DNA of 64,000 bases from Hoeflea sp. IMCC20628. Lineage in GTDB: Bacteria; Pseudomonadota; Alphaproteobacteria; Rhizobiales; Rhizobiaceae. Numbering within the stretch: position 1 is the stretch's first letter; every line of letters starts with the position of its first letter. The position numbers and the translations under genes are program-made. The DNA lies in assembly GCF_001011155.1 (NCBI RefSeq), contig NZ_CP011479.1, positions 3,986,501-4,050,500 of the forward strand, written 5' to 3'. Under the pieces are notes generated by a model. That model ran no database searches. It saw only the letters and a list, made by a program, of their open reading frames with translations, and was not told where the DNA came from. This document shows, in pieces, positions 38,335 to 47,766 of this stretch.

Positions 38335-39924
38335 ATGCCCGATACACTTGCCGAGGAGGTCGGCCGCCGTCGCACCTTCGCCATCATCTCGCACCCGGAC
38401 GCCGGCAAGACGACGCTGACCGAGAAGCTTTTGCTGTTCGGCGGCGCCATCCAGCTCGCGGGCGAGGTGAAAGCCAAGAAGGACCGGATCCAGACCCGCT
38501 CCGACTGGATGAAGATCGAGCGCGAGCGGGGCATCTCGGTGGTCACCTCGGTGATGACGTTCGAGTATGGCGGGCATGTGTTCAATCTGCTCGATACGCC
38601 GGGGCATGAGGACTTTGCCGATGACACCTACCGGACGCTGACGGCGGTGGATGCGGCGGTGATGGTGATCGATGCGGCCAAGGGCATCGAGCCACGGACG
38701 CTGAAGCTGTTCGAGGTCTGCCGGCTCCGCGACATTCCGATCATCACCTTCATCAACAAGATGGACCGCGAGGCGCTCAATCCGTTCGAGCTGCTTGATG
38801 AGGTCGAGCAGAAGCTGGCGCTGGATTGCGCGCCGATGACCTGGCCGATCGGTCAGGGCAGATCGTTTTCGGGAACCTATCATCTGGCGAAATCGGCGAT
38901 CCGCGGATCGGACAAGGAAACCGAGCTGACGCCGGTGAACGGGCCGGAATCGGACCAGGTGGCAGGGCTGTTGCCGGAGAACGAGCGGGCGACATTCATC
39001 GAGGAGGCGAGCCTGGCGGTGGAAGCCTGCAAGCCGTTTGATCTCGAAAGTTTTCGCGAGGGACATCTGACGCCGGTCTATTTCGGCTCGGCGCTGAAAA
39101 ATTTCGGCGTGCGCGACCTGATCAATGCGCTGGGCGAACTGGCGCCGCCGCCGCGGGCGCAGGTTGCCGACACGCGGACGGTGGAAGCCACCGATCCGAA
39201 GATGACGGCCTTCGTGTTCAAGATCCAGGCAAACATGGACCCCAATCACCGAGACCGGATCGCCTTCGTGCGGGTCTGTTCGGGCACGCTGGAGCGCGGC
39301 ATGAAGGCGCGTCTGGCGCGCACCGGCAAGCCGCTGAGCCTGTCGGCCCCGCAGTTCTTCTTTGCCTCGCAGCGGCAGATTGCCGACACGGCCTATGCCG
39401 GCGACGTGGTCGGCATTCCCAATCACGGCACGCTTCGAATCGGCGACACGCTGACCGAGGGCGAGGCCTTGGTGTTTCAGGGGGTGCCTAACTTTGCGCC
39501 GGAAATCCTGCGCCGGGTCAGGCTCGAGGATGCGATGAAGGCGAAAAAGCTGAAGGAAGCGCTGCAGCAGATGGCCGAGGAAGGCGTGGTGCAGTTGTTC
39601 TCGCCCGAAGACGGCTCGCCGGCGATTGTCGGCGTGGTCGGCGCGCTGCAGCTTGACGTGCTGAAGGAACGGTTGTCGGCGGAATACGGCCTGCCGGTGA
39701 GTTTTGAAATGGCGCGGTTTTCGGTCTGCCGCTGGATTTCGGCTGCGGACAAGAACGAACTCGAACGCTTTGTCACCAGCCATCGCGGCGACATTGCCCG
39801 CGATCTTGACGGCGACCCGGTGTTTCTGGCCGCCGACCAGTTTTCACTGGGCTATGAATCGGACCGCTGGAAGCAGATCGACATGGTGGCGATCAAGGAA
39901 TATCACGTCAACAAGGCGGCCTGA
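38335..39924 (+). CDS. prfC: Peptide chain release factor 3
   Basis: A 529-residue translational GTPase that removes RF1/RF2 from the ribosome; the length equals that of E. coli RF3. The G-domain shows G1 SHPDAGKTTLTEKLL, G2 KIERERGISVVTSV, G3 DTPGHEDFADDTYR and G4 NKMDREA. Domains II and III follow. I chose ATG 38335 (MPDTLAEEVGRRRTF), which matches the RF3 beginning; the frame is open to an ATG at 38281 with a weaker case. The 3' side borders a repeat element and no gene for 1 kb. Confidence 0.96.
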   Translation: MPDTLAEEVGRRRTFAIISHPDAGKTTLTEKLLLFGGAIQLAGEVKAKKDRIQTRSDWMKIERERGISVVTSVMTFEYGGHVFNLLDTPGHEDFADDTYRTLTAVDAAVMVIDAAKGIEPRTLKLFEVCRLRDIPIITFINKMDREALNPFELLDEVEQKLALDCAPMTWPIGQGRSFSGTYHLAKSAIRGSDKETELTPVNGPESDQVAGLLPENERATFIEEASLAVEACKPFDLESFREGHLTPVYFGSALKNFGVRDLINALGELAPPPRAQVADTRTVEATDPKMTAFVFKIQANMDPNHRDRIAFVRVCSGTLERGMKARLARTGKPLSLSAPQFFFASQRQIADTAYAGDVVGIPNHGTLRIGDTLTEGEALVFQGVPNFAPEILRRVRLEDAMKAKKLKEALQQMAEEGVVQLFSPEDGSPAIVGVVGALQLDVLKERLSAEYGLPVSFEMARFSVCRWISAADKNELERFVTSHRGDIARDLDGDPVFLAADQFSLGYESDRWKQIDMVAIKEYHVNKAA

Positions 39925-39980
39925 CCGGCTGAGCCGGACCGAGGCGGCCTAGGCGCTTCCCGCCGCTGACGAACAGACAC

Positions 39981-40567
39981 GCAAAAACCTCCGCGCGCGG
40001 AGCTTGGCCGCCGAGGGTTTGGGGTGTCGGTCATCCGGGTCGAAAAAACCGGATTGCGGGGCACGGGCGACAGGCCCGTGAGGAAGAGGTGGTGGATTGG
40101 CGCAGTCGCCCGCGCCCCGCCAGTGATGGAGCCCCTGCCTTCCGGGCAAGGGCCGGCATCCGAATGACGGAGGTCTTACGACAGTCCCTGGCGGTTTCGT
40201 CTCGTTCGGCCGTACCGCCGGCCGAACCCGCCTGTGCCCGAACTGCTCCCGGTCTCAATTCCGTCCAGCGCATAAGGGCCTTGTCAGGACCGGCGTCAAA
40301 GCTGACGCCGCCGGTGCTGGCGCGGACCAGCAGGCTCCGGTTCCGGCGGTTGTCTGTGCGGCTCCACGTGCAGATCCCTGTGATCTGCCCCGCGAAAACG
40401 CCCGCCGGGGTGTTTCCTCCGCAAGCTTTTGACAACGCGATTCGGCTCCGCGCCGCAAAACTCACCGCCCTCCGCCAACCAGGGTTCCGTAGTCCCCGGC
40501 CATCCGTGTGAACGGAAGGTGGAGCCAGTATCGCATGGGGGCAAAGGGTGGGGAAAATTTTGGGGGA
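39981..40567. repeat. Dispersed intergenic repeat, copy A
   Basis: This stretch resembles 59601-60235 along its whole length in the same orientation. Identical blocks include GCCTTCCGGGCA, GCCGAACCCGCC, AGTATCGCATGGG and AAAGGGTGGGGAAAAT, in the same order. It is GC-rich and contains several potential stems, for example CACGGGC/GCCCGTG (40062-40080), GCAGATC/GATCTGC (40370-40388) and the perfect CTCCGCGCGCGGAG. Open frames on both strands have no ribosome sites or family matches. It may be a structured RNA, a decayed mobile element or an old duplication. Confidence 0.65.
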
Positions 40568-40974
40568 CTTTTTGTGGGGGGGTGTGGAGAGTACGAACAA
40601 ACTCCAAACCTTGCCGATTAAATGGAACTTTGTGGTGAATGTCCATAATGGGCGAAAGCGCCTTTTGCTCCGCATTCCCGGCCGGCTCGTTTGGGGCCGC
40701 ATGCTGACTGGCGTCTCTCAATTTGTGGGTGCTGGAAAGCTGCCATACGATTGGCTGTGGGTGAAACGAGAACTCGGGGCCAATAGCCGAGCGTTCACTG
40801 CGGGGACATCAGGCACATAAAGGGGACATCAGAGATCAGGCCACCGACGGTCAAGCTCAGGCCCCTACACCCTACTTCAAGGCGGGGTTGGTAAGGTAGC
40901 GGATATTTTCCAAAGCTGAAGTATCGCGGGGAGACTAGCCTTATTCTATCCTTACCTTCAGCAATTACATCGGT
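40568..40974. other. Gene-free stretch between repeat A and the PAS-GGDEF-EAL gene
   Basis: No gene is supported. It contains a short direct repeat: GGGGACATCAG at 40802-40812 and again at 40822-40832 (20-base period), of the kind left at insertion-sequence ends. Otherwise nothing was recognised. Confidence 0.45.
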
Positions 40975-43539
40975 TTAATGACCCTTGAGCCAACTTCTGG
41001 CCCCTACGAACTTGACCAGTTCAGCCGCCGGCATCGGACAAGCGAAATGAAAGCCTTGCAGGGAGTCGCAGCCGATATCGCGAAGGATTTCAGCATGACG
41101 GGCGCTTTCCACGCCCTCGGCGCACACTTCGATGCCCTGCGACTTTCCGATATCAACGATGGAGCGGATCAGCCGCTGCTGCTGTTCGCTGTGTACAATC
41201 GGCGCTACCAGCTGGCGGTCGATCTTCAGGCGCTGGGGGCTGAGTCTAAGGAGACTGACAATGGAGGCATGGCCCGAGCCAAAATCGTCGATATCAATGT
41301 CGATGCCCATTTTTCTGATGCCATCGATGTTGCGTGAAATAATGTCGTCGCTTTCGTCGAGGAAGATCGACTCCAGCAGTTCAAACGAGACCCGGCCGGG
41401 CTGTATCGGCAGCGATTTCAAGGTTTCGATCAGCTTCTCGTCGCTCAGCCTGCGGGCTGACACATTGACTGAAAGCTTCGCTATGCCGAGCATAATCCTG
41501 TCCCAACCAGCAAGATCGACCAGCGCCCGTTCAAGTATTGCCCGGTCAATACTGCCAACGGCGTTCAAATCCTCGGCGACGGGCAAGAACTTATCCGGGG
41601 TCAAAAGCCCGCGTTGCGGATGGTTCCAGCGCGCCAGCGCCTCAACGCCGATGAGATCAAGGCTGCTTGCGTCGAATTGCGGTTGGTAGAAAGGTACGAA
41701 TTCGCCCCGTTCAAGCCCATTGAGAATGTCGTCGGCGCACTGCTTGCTAAAGATGACTTCGGCTTGCAACTCGTCAGTGAAATAGGCCGCACAGTTGCGC
41801 CCGTTGCGTTTGGCGCGGTAGAGCGCAATATCGGCGTTGATCAGCAACTGTCCTGGATCGATCCCGGCGCTGGCCTTGGCGATGCCGATACTTGCGCCGG
41901 TCCGGCATTCCTTGCCGTTCCAGTGCATTGGCCTGCCAGCGCCGCTGATGATCCGCTTGATCAAGCGCTGGAGTTGGTCGTTGCTCAGGGCAGATGGCAA
42001 GACAACGACGAACTCGTCACCGCCTATCCGTGCCACCATATCGGTATTGCGCACCGTGGCGGTCAGCAGATCGGCGATATGGCAGAGCATCGCGTCGCCG
42101 GCGGCGTGCCCCATCGTATCGTTGATCTGCTTGAAGCGGTCGAGGTCGATGTGCAGTATTATGAGGCTGTCGGCTGCGGCGGCGTTGCCTGAATATTGCG
42201 ACAGCTTTTCGTCAAGGCAGCGCCGGTTTGGCAAACCGGTGAGCGAATCGTGCAATGAGGCGAACTCCATATTCGCCCTGGCGATTTCCAGATCGCAGTT
42301 GCGTTCCTCGGCAAGCTGGTTGGCGAATCTGAGCGCATCGGCGCGTTGCACGTCAACTGTGATATCCCAATTGACCCCCATGATGGTCTCGCGTCCATCG
42401 GCATTGGTGACGAAGCGTCCGTAGCTGCGGATATGGCGGCATTCGCCCGCCTGGGTCACAATCCGGTACTCGCATGTATAATCGGAGCGGCTGGTAAATG
42501 CCGCCTCGCATGTTTCCAGTACCGCCTCGCGGTCATCAGGATGCACCAGATCCACCCAAGCAGTGGCGGACTGCCTTGTCATCGGGCTGCTGGTAACGCC
42601 AAAAATCTCACAGGTGCGCGCGTCCCATGTCGGCTGCATGGTTTCAATGTCTGTTTCCCAGACGCCGACTCTAGAGGTGGTCAGTGCCAATTCCAGCCGC
42701 CGCGACACGGCGGCGAATTCCATCTCGCGTTGTTTGATGTCGGTTATGTCGGTGTCAGTGCCGATTATGCGCTTCGGCGTGCCATCAGCCTGCCACTCGA
42801 TGCAGCGGCCGCGCGCCAGAATCCAGATCCATTCGCCGGTCCGGTTTTTTTCCCGATAGACATAGGTTACATCTTCCAGTTCGCCGGAGTTCTGCTTGCG
42901 GACGGTCTCGCTCACATGCTCCACGTCCTCAGGATGGATCACCTTCAGCCATTGGTCATAGTCTCCGGTGACATGCTCGGTCTCCGGAATGCCGCGCATC
43001 CGTTTCCAGGTCGATGAAAAGAACCAGATGGAATTCTCATAGTCGAAATCCCACACGCCTTGACCGGCACTCTCGAGGGCAAAATTCCACCGCTCCAACG
43101 CTTCGGTCGCTGCTGCTTCCGCATGTTTCTGCTTGTCAATAGCGGTTATCTGGACAGCGAAGGCAGGTTTGCCTGGGCCTCGCAGGCCTGGGAGCATCGA
43201 CACCGAGCCTATGATCCAGACCGTGTCGCCGTCGCGGTGCAAGTAGCGACGTTCTGCGGTGTAGGAGCGTTCGCCCGCAGTAATCAGCGACAACAGTGTC
43301 CTTTTCGCGACGGGTCTGTCATCGAAGTGGATAAGGCAGTCAACGCTGCGGCCGATGAGTTCGAAGCGGTCATAGCCAAGCAAATCACACAATCCGCGAC
43401 CGACATCGACGATCTTCAGCTCCAGATCGAGCAGTAGAATGCCCACAGCGGCATTGCTCATGACCGCTTCCATAAGGTTCTCGGTAGTCGGGCCTGCCGG
43501 AACAGGTACTAATTTGGGCAGTGCTGCGGACTTTCTCAT
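40975..43539 (-). CDS. Multi-PAS diguanylate cyclase/phosphodiesterase (PAS-PAS-PAS-GGDEF-EAL)
   Basis: An 854-residue, apparently soluble c-di-GMP enzyme. Three PAS domains occupy residues about 20-400 (GILLLDLELKIVDVGRGLCD; GQGVWDFDYENSIWFFSS; RVGVWETDIETMQPTWDA), the second and third of the PAS_3 type. The GGDEF loop RIGGDEFVVV (506-510) is intact, and so is the EAL domain: VEALARWNHP (633-635), FELLES, IDIDDFGSGHASI. Both activities are thus possible. I took ATG 43539 (MRKSAALPKL); the open frame further upstream to 43749 overlaps an IS relic and is not plausible protein. It lies among IS relics and repeats. Confidence 0.9.
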   Translation of the reverse strand: MRKSAALPKLVPVPAGPTTENLMEAVMSNAAVGILLLDLELKIVDVGRGLCDLLGYDRFELIGRSVDCLIHFDDRPVAKRTLLSLITAGERSYTAERRYLHRDGDTVWIIGSVSMLPGLRGPGKPAFAVQITAIDKQKHAEAAATEALERWNFALESAGQGVWDFDYENSIWFFSSTWKRMRGIPETEHVTGDYDQWLKVIHPEDVEHVSETVRKQNSGELEDVTYVYREKNRTGEWIWILARGRCIEWQADGTPKRIIGTDTDITDIKQREMEFAAVSRRLELALTTSRVGVWETDIETMQPTWDARTCEIFGVTSSPMTRQSATAWVDLVHPDDREAVLETCEAAFTSRSDYTCEYRIVTQAGECRHIRSYGRFVTNADGRETIMGVNWDITVDVQRADALRFANQLAEERNCDLEIARANMEFASLHDSLTGLPNRRCLDEKLSQYSGNAAAADSLIILHIDLDRFKQINDTMGHAAGDAMLCHIADLLTATVRNTDMVARIGGDEFVVVLPSALSNDQLQRLIKRIISGAGRPMHWNGKECRTGASIGIAKASAGIDPGQLLINADIALYRAKRNGRNCAAYFTDELQAEVIFSKQCADDILNGLERGEFVPFYQPQFDASSLDLIGVEALARWNHPQRGLLTPDKFLPVAEDLNAVGSIDRAILERALVDLAGWDRIMLGIAKLSVNVSARRLSDEKLIETLKSLPIQPGRVSFELLESIFLDESDDIISRNIDGIRKMGIDIDIDDFGSGHASIVSLLRLSPQRLKIDRQLVAPIVHSEQQQRLIRSIVDIGKSQGIEVCAEGVESARHAEILRDIGCDSLQGFHFACPMPAAELVKFVGARSWLKGH

Positions 43540-43591
43540 GGCCCCACGTATAGCCCCAAAAAGGTAAATATTGCTTCCACCTCGGCGTGGG

Positions 43592-43706
43592 GCGGTGCGG
43601 TTTGTCCTGATAAGTGGTCGGACGCGGTGGGAGATCGCGGAAGGTCTGGGTATCGGGCTTTCGACTCCGACGCTATGGCTGAGTCGAGAGCAGGATGCAG
43701 CCGGGT
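43592..43706 (+). pseudogene. Relic of an IS3-family transposase orfA (helix-turn-helix part)
   Basis: Translation of this stretch gives VRFVLISGRTRWEIAEGLG followed by IGLSTPTLWLSREQDAAGS. This matches the N-terminal HTH of IS3-family OrfA proteins, whose consensus reads SGRTxxEIAxDLGIGxSTLxRW. The similarity stops soon after, and neither an OrfB nor inverted repeats are visible within the next kilobase. It is a short degraded fragment. Confidence 0.65.
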
Positions 43707-43873
43707 CCCAAACAGAAGCGCGCCAGACAACTCGCGTGTGGGACTTCAATGCCCTTTGCAGCGAACGGCTGCATAGAGGAGCTTAATCCAAGACCGCCAA
43801 CGGCCGGCTTGGGGGCGCATTGTTGTCATAGATCAGAGAACGCCACATACTGCTCTGACCGCAAATTACGCAA

Positions 43874-44140
43874 CTAACACGCTATTCCCCCCTCACCCCC
43901 ACAAAAATCCCGCGCCACCACCTCCGCCAGTTCGGCAACATTCACCAACCCCTGCGCAAACGGGTGGCGGTCGAGCAGTTGGGGCATGGCGAGGCAATAG
44001 ATATTTGTGGGATTTTGCGTTTTGAGGTCGAGCTTGAAGGGGGCGCGGAAGGTTTTTTTTGGGGGGGGGCAGGTCTTGAAGGGCAGGTCGTCGAGGCTGG
44101 CCGCGGCGTCGATCATGATGTCGCATGTGTGGGTGGCATC
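43874..44140 (-). pseudogene. Truncated duplicate of the 3' end of the FAD/NAD(P)-binding protein gene
   Basis: The minus-strand frame gives CDIMIDAAASLDDLPFK, APFKLDLKTQNPTNIYCLAM, PQLLDRHPFAQGLVNVAEL and AEVVARDFCG. These are near-identical to the last 90 residues of the flavoprotein encoded at 51590-53260. The rest of the gene is absent. The middle carries T8 and G10 homopolymer runs (around 44055-44075), where the alignment is worst. It is a decayed remnant of a second copy, 7.7 kb from the intact gene and in the same orientation. Confidence 0.75.
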
Positions 44141-44362
44141 GGGGGTGTCGTCCTGTTCGGCCATGCCGACTGCTGAACCGCCCTTGCCCACATCGCTTCC
44201 CGCCTCCAGACCGTCCGCGTATCAAGAGAGCAGCGTCAATCTGCCTGAGCAAAAGCTGATCCGATTTCGATCTTGCGCTTGACAGATTTATATTTTTGAA
44301 CAATCGTTAGAAAATATGCGTGCCTTGTGGCACATCACGAGTTGGAGGAGTTAGAATTGGTT

Positions 44363-45514
44363 ATGAGGAAAGCACTTACAAGGAATCACAAGGGGCTTTT
44401 GAGCGCCCTCATGGTGTTTGGATGCGTGTTGGCAACCGGTGCGCAGGCAGAAACAAGTTTGCGGTACGACAACGGGGTTGCCAAAAGTCACGCCGTCAAT
44501 ACAGGCGTCATCAAATTTCTCGAGGCGCTTTCGAACGAAGAATCACTCGACATGTCCGGCACGCACTATTACGGCGCACTTCAGTCGGCCGTCGAAGCAA
44601 GTTCCGGCTTGCGGGACTCAATCCTGGATATGGGCGCCATTTTTCCGCAATATCTGCCTGCTGATTTCCCCGTCAACAGCTACATTACGGAACTTCCCGG
44701 CATAGTGAAGACGTCTGTTGCGATGTCGGGCGCCAACACGGAATTCGTCTTGTTGCATTGCCAGCCCTGCCTTGACGAATTCACGAATCAGAACCAGTTT
44801 CCGCTGATAATGTACGCCAACCCGACCTACAATCTGATCTCCGGAGTCAATTCGCGCATTGCCTCGCCGGATGACATCGTCGGCAAGAAAATGCGCGCCG
44901 GCGGCAACTATTTCCGTGCCTGGATCGAGCATTTCGGCGGTGTCGCGGTCAGCCTCAATGGCGCCGAGATCTACGAAGGCATGAACTCTGGCATCGTGGA
45001 CGGCACGGTTGGCGTTCTCAACGACATCAGTGGCTTTGGCATCGAGGAACTTGTCGGATCGGTGACATTGCTGGATGTCGGCGCTTTCCACAATGCGTCG
45101 ATGTTCGGCGTGCGCAGCGATTTCTGGAAGCAGCTTCCGGTCGAAACGCGGAAGCGGATGATCGAGCTGGCGATTGATGGACAGGCGGAAACCTCGGTCG
45201 CCATCGACAAGGAAGTCATAAACGTTCTCGATGTGGTCATTCCCGAAAACGACATTGAAGTCATCACTCCCTCGCAGGACTTCGTTGATGCCCAGGCGGA
45301 ATTTGTGACGCAGCAGCTTGCTGATGCAAGCAGCCGGGCCACGGAGAAAAACCAGATTTCGGGTGCCGAGGAAATGGCGCAGAAGTTCATGGAGGTCACG
45401 GCGAAATGGAACGATCTCGTCAGCGGCATAGACGCAACAGACCCAGCTGAGGTTTCCAAACTCTATCGCGAGCAGATATACTCGAAACTCAACATGGATG
45501 AACTCGGAATGTGA
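44363..45514 (+). CDS. TRAP transporter substrate-binding protein (DctP family), system 1
   Basis: A 383-residue periplasmic binding protein with a Sec signal ending in CVLATGAQA. It belongs to the DctP family: the ligand-binding arginine is in GKKMRAGGNYFRAW, followed by EIYEGMNSGIVDGTVG. An unusual HCQPC (two cysteines three apart) lies in the first lobe. The ligand is probably a carboxylate but cannot be named. GGAGGAG lies 12 bases before this ATG and six bases before a TTG at 44357, so either may be the start. The membrane subunits follow after a strong hairpin. Confidence 0.88.
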   Translation: MRKALTRNHKGLLSALMVFGCVLATGAQAETSLRYDNGVAKSHAVNTGVIKFLEALSNEESLDMSGTHYYGALQSAVEASSGLRDSILDMGAIFPQYLPADFPVNSYITELPGIVKTSVAMSGANTEFVLLHCQPCLDEFTNQNQFPLIMYANPTYNLISGVNSRIASPDDIVGKKMRAGGNYFRAWIEHFGGVAVSLNGAEIYEGMNSGIVDGTVGVLNDISGFGIEELVGSVTLLDVGAFHNASMFGVRSDFWKQLPVETRKRMIELAIDGQAETSVAIDKEVINVLDVVIPENDIEVITPSQDFVDAQAEFVTQQLADASSRATEKNQISGAEEMAQKFMEVTAKWNDLVSGIDATDPAEVSKLYREQIYSKLNMDELGM

Positions 45515-45524
45515 GCCTGACTGT

Positions 45525-45559
45525 CCGCTGCCCTGTGTTGGATCAACACAGGGCAGCGG
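45525..45559 (+). terminator. Perfect 16-bp hairpin between dctP and dctQ, TRAP system 1
   Basis: CCGCTGCCCTGTGTTG (45525-45540) and CAACACAGGGCAGCGG (45544-45559) pair perfectly around a three-base loop. It starts ten bases after the binding-protein stop. No T-tract follows, so it is better read as an attenuator or 3'-end protector than a full terminator. Confidence 0.7.
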
Positions 45560-45636
45560 CCTGCAGGGCGGCGCGGCGAGCCCGCGATTGAGTCACGCTG
45601 ACTGTTCGTGACTTCGAAAAAGAGGAAAATTTCGCG

Positions 45637-46218
45637 TTGTCAATCCAAGGCTTTCTGGCCCGTATAACAACACTTGTATCCATGGTTGCCGTCGCTGCAT
45701 GTGCCTTGATGGTGGTGCATATCTGCGCAGAGGTGGTCAGCCGCAAGCTGTTGAACATGCCTCTGCCCGGAACCGTCACCGTTGTCTCGTACTACTACAT
45801 GATTGCAATCACCTTCATGCCGCTTGCCCTGGTGGAACAACGCGACGCCAACGTGTCGGTCGAGGTGGTGACGCAATTCTTTTCAATCGGCTTGCAACGG
45901 ATCGTTGAAGCCTTTGGATGGCTGCTGTCCTCCGGCGTCTACGCGCTTCTTGCCTGGGTTTCATGGACTGACGCCGTGCGGCAGCAGAAGGTGGGTACCT
46001 ATGTGATGGAAAGCGGCTATCAGCTGGTGCTCTGGCCGACGCGCTACATGTTGCCAATCGGCTTCGGTCTCGTGGCACTGGTGCTGCTGTTCAAGATCGT
46101 CGCTCGCCTGACGGGCACAGAAACGCTGCGCCCCGGACAAGCCCCTGATCAACCGCCGGCCAAGGCTGCACATACTCCTTCCGGGAGCAACGACCACTCG
46201 ATAGGGTCTCCTGAATGA
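45637..46218 (+). CDS. TRAP transporter small permease (DctQ family), system 1
   Basis: A 193-residue four-helix inner-membrane subunit that joins the binding protein to the large permease. Features include the first helix VSMVAVAACALMVVHICAEV and the typical loop VEQRDANVSVEVVTQ. A 35-residue polar C-terminal tail is longer than usual. It starts at TTG with GAGGA ten bases upstream. Its end overlaps the start of the large permease (ATGA). Confidence 0.88.
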   Translation: MSIQGFLARITTLVSMVAVAACALMVVHICAEVVSRKLLNMPLPGTVTVVSYYYMIAITFMPLALVEQRDANVSVEVVTQFFSIGLQRIVEAFGWLLSSGVYALLAWVSWTDAVRQQKVGTYVMESGYQLVLWPTRYMLPIGFGLVALVLLFKIVARLTGTETLRPGQAPDQPPAKAAHTPSGSNDHSIGSPE

Positions 46219-47522
46219 CGTCGATTGAAATTGGACTTGCCGGACTCGCCATCCTCTTCCTCCTGATTGCTGCGCGCGTTCCCATCGGAATATCGCTGAT
46301 CGCCGTATCGTTCGGAGGTCTCTGGGCGCTGGCGGGACCTGACGTGGCCCTCGCGCTGCTTGGCTCCACGCCCTATAATTTCTCTGCCTCGTGGTCGCTG
46401 AGTTCAGTGCCGATGTTCCTGCTTATGGGCTTTTTCTGCTTCCATGCCGGGCTGACCATGAGCCTGTTCAATGCCGCCCGGATCTGGTTTTCGCGGGTTC
46501 CAGGGGCACTGGCAGTGGCAAGCGTTGTCGGCGCTTCGGGCTTCGCTGCGGTCAGCGGATCTTCGGTCGCGACTGCTGCGGCGATGGGCAAGATTGCCGT
46601 CCCGGAAATGCTTCGCTGGCGATATGATCCCTCGCTGGCGACCGGAACCGTGGCGGCCGCGGGTACGATCGGTGCCCTTATTCCGCCATCGATCATCATG
46701 ATCCTTTTCGGCGTCTTTGCCGAAGTTCCTGTCTCCCGTCTGTTCATGGGAGGCATCGTTGTCGGCCTGATGACCGGACTCTCCTATGTCGCGGTAATCG
46801 TCATTCGCGTTCTGCTCAATCCCGCGCTTGCGCCTTCCTTGCCGGAACGGCCCAGCATGGGCGAAAAGATGGCGGCGCTGCGTTCGACCTGGCCGATCCT
46901 GCTGATCATGTTCTGCGTGTTTGGCGGCATGTTTGGAGGCTTGTTTTCCGCGACGGAAGCCGGCGCAGTCGGCGCGTTCCTGTCTGCAATCGTGGCAGCG
47001 ATGTATGGCAAACTCACCTGGAAGAATTTGAAGTCATCTCTCTATGAAACGATTGTGACAACTTCGGCGCTTTTCATCATCGCCATTGGCGCAAGTCTTC
47101 TCACGCGCTTCCTGGCAATCAGCGGAGCCGGCGCCTTCCTGTCTGACATGCTCGTCTATGCGGGCTCCGACCCCATCGTCCTGATGCTGATCATCACGGT
47201 TATCTATCTATTGCTCGGAATGTTTCTCGAGCCATTGGGGGCAATGCTGCTGACACTGCCGGTTATCCTGCCTGCGGTGGAAGCTGGCCACCTGGACCTG
47301 ATCTGGTTCGGAGTGCTTTTGGTCAAGTATCTCGAAGTGGGCATGATCACGCCACCCATTGGCATGAACGTGTTCATCATCAAGGGAGTCGTCGGTGACA
47401 CGGTCAAGACCTGGGATATTTTCCGAGGCGTCGCCTGGTTCCTGGTCGCTGATGTTGTCGTGATCTCACTCCTGATCCTCTTTCCCGATATCGTTCTGTT
47501 CCTGCCCAATCTCATGAAATAG
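46215..47522 (+). CDS. TRAP transporter large permease (DctM family), system 1
   Basis: A 435-residue permease with about 12 membrane segments, which couples solute uptake to a Na+ gradient. Family hallmarks: ASGFAAVSGSSVATAAAMG in the first half, GTIGALIPPSIIMILFG, FSATEAGAVGAF and the second-half FLEPLGAMLLTLPVILP and GMITPPIGMNVFIIKGV. The two GxxxPPS/TPPIG hairpins are intact. It is coupled to the small subunit by an ATGA overlap. Confidence 0.93.
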   Translation: MTSIEIGLAGLAILFLLIAARVPIGISLIAVSFGGLWALAGPDVALALLGSTPYNFSASWSLSSVPMFLLMGFFCFHAGLTMSLFNAARIWFSRVPGALAVASVVGASGFAAVSGSSVATAAAMGKIAVPEMLRWRYDPSLATGTVAAAGTIGALIPPSIIMILFGVFAEVPVSRLFMGGIVVGLMTGLSYVAVIVIRVLLNPALAPSLPERPSMGEKMAALRSTWPILLIMFCVFGGMFGGLFSATEAGAVGAFLSAIVAAMYGKLTWKNLKSSLYETIVTTSALFIIAIGASLLTRFLAISGAGAFLSDMLVYAGSDPIVLMLIITVIYLLLGMFLEPLGAMLLTLPVILPAVEAGHLDLIWFGVLLVKYLEVGMITPPIGMNVFIIKGVVGDTVKTWDIFRGVAWFLVADVVVISLLILFPDIVLFLPNLMK

Positions 47523-47766
47523 GCTGTCATAAAGCGGAGTTCACAGTTTTTTTTTGCGGGGCTCGTGATGCCGCGGGCTGTGTTGCCACGGCTGCCTTCG
47601 AGGTCAGAGGTGTCTGTGAAATCAGGCTGCTATGGTGATCTGACGCATCTCGTTTTCCGGCATGGACAGGACCCCGGACGGCAGAGTATGTGTTTGTCGC
47701 AAGGGTGTCGGTAAAGTTGCAAGACACGCTTTTTTCGCAAAGCTTTTCCGTTATGGAGGAAACACA

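Noticed and set aside
38299-39783. 494-codon open frame on the minus strand
   Set aside because: Antisense shadow of prfC, with no ribosome site or recognisable domain.
40031-40702. 223-codon minus-strand frame in repeat A
   Set aside because: Extends over the repeat and flanking DNA; arginine- and proline-rich product, no ribosome site. The weak similarity to the copy B frame is explained by the DNA repeat.
47530-47570. T9 run after dctM of TRAP system 1 as an intrinsic terminator
   Set aside because: No stable hairpin precedes the T-run, so it does not meet the usual definition.
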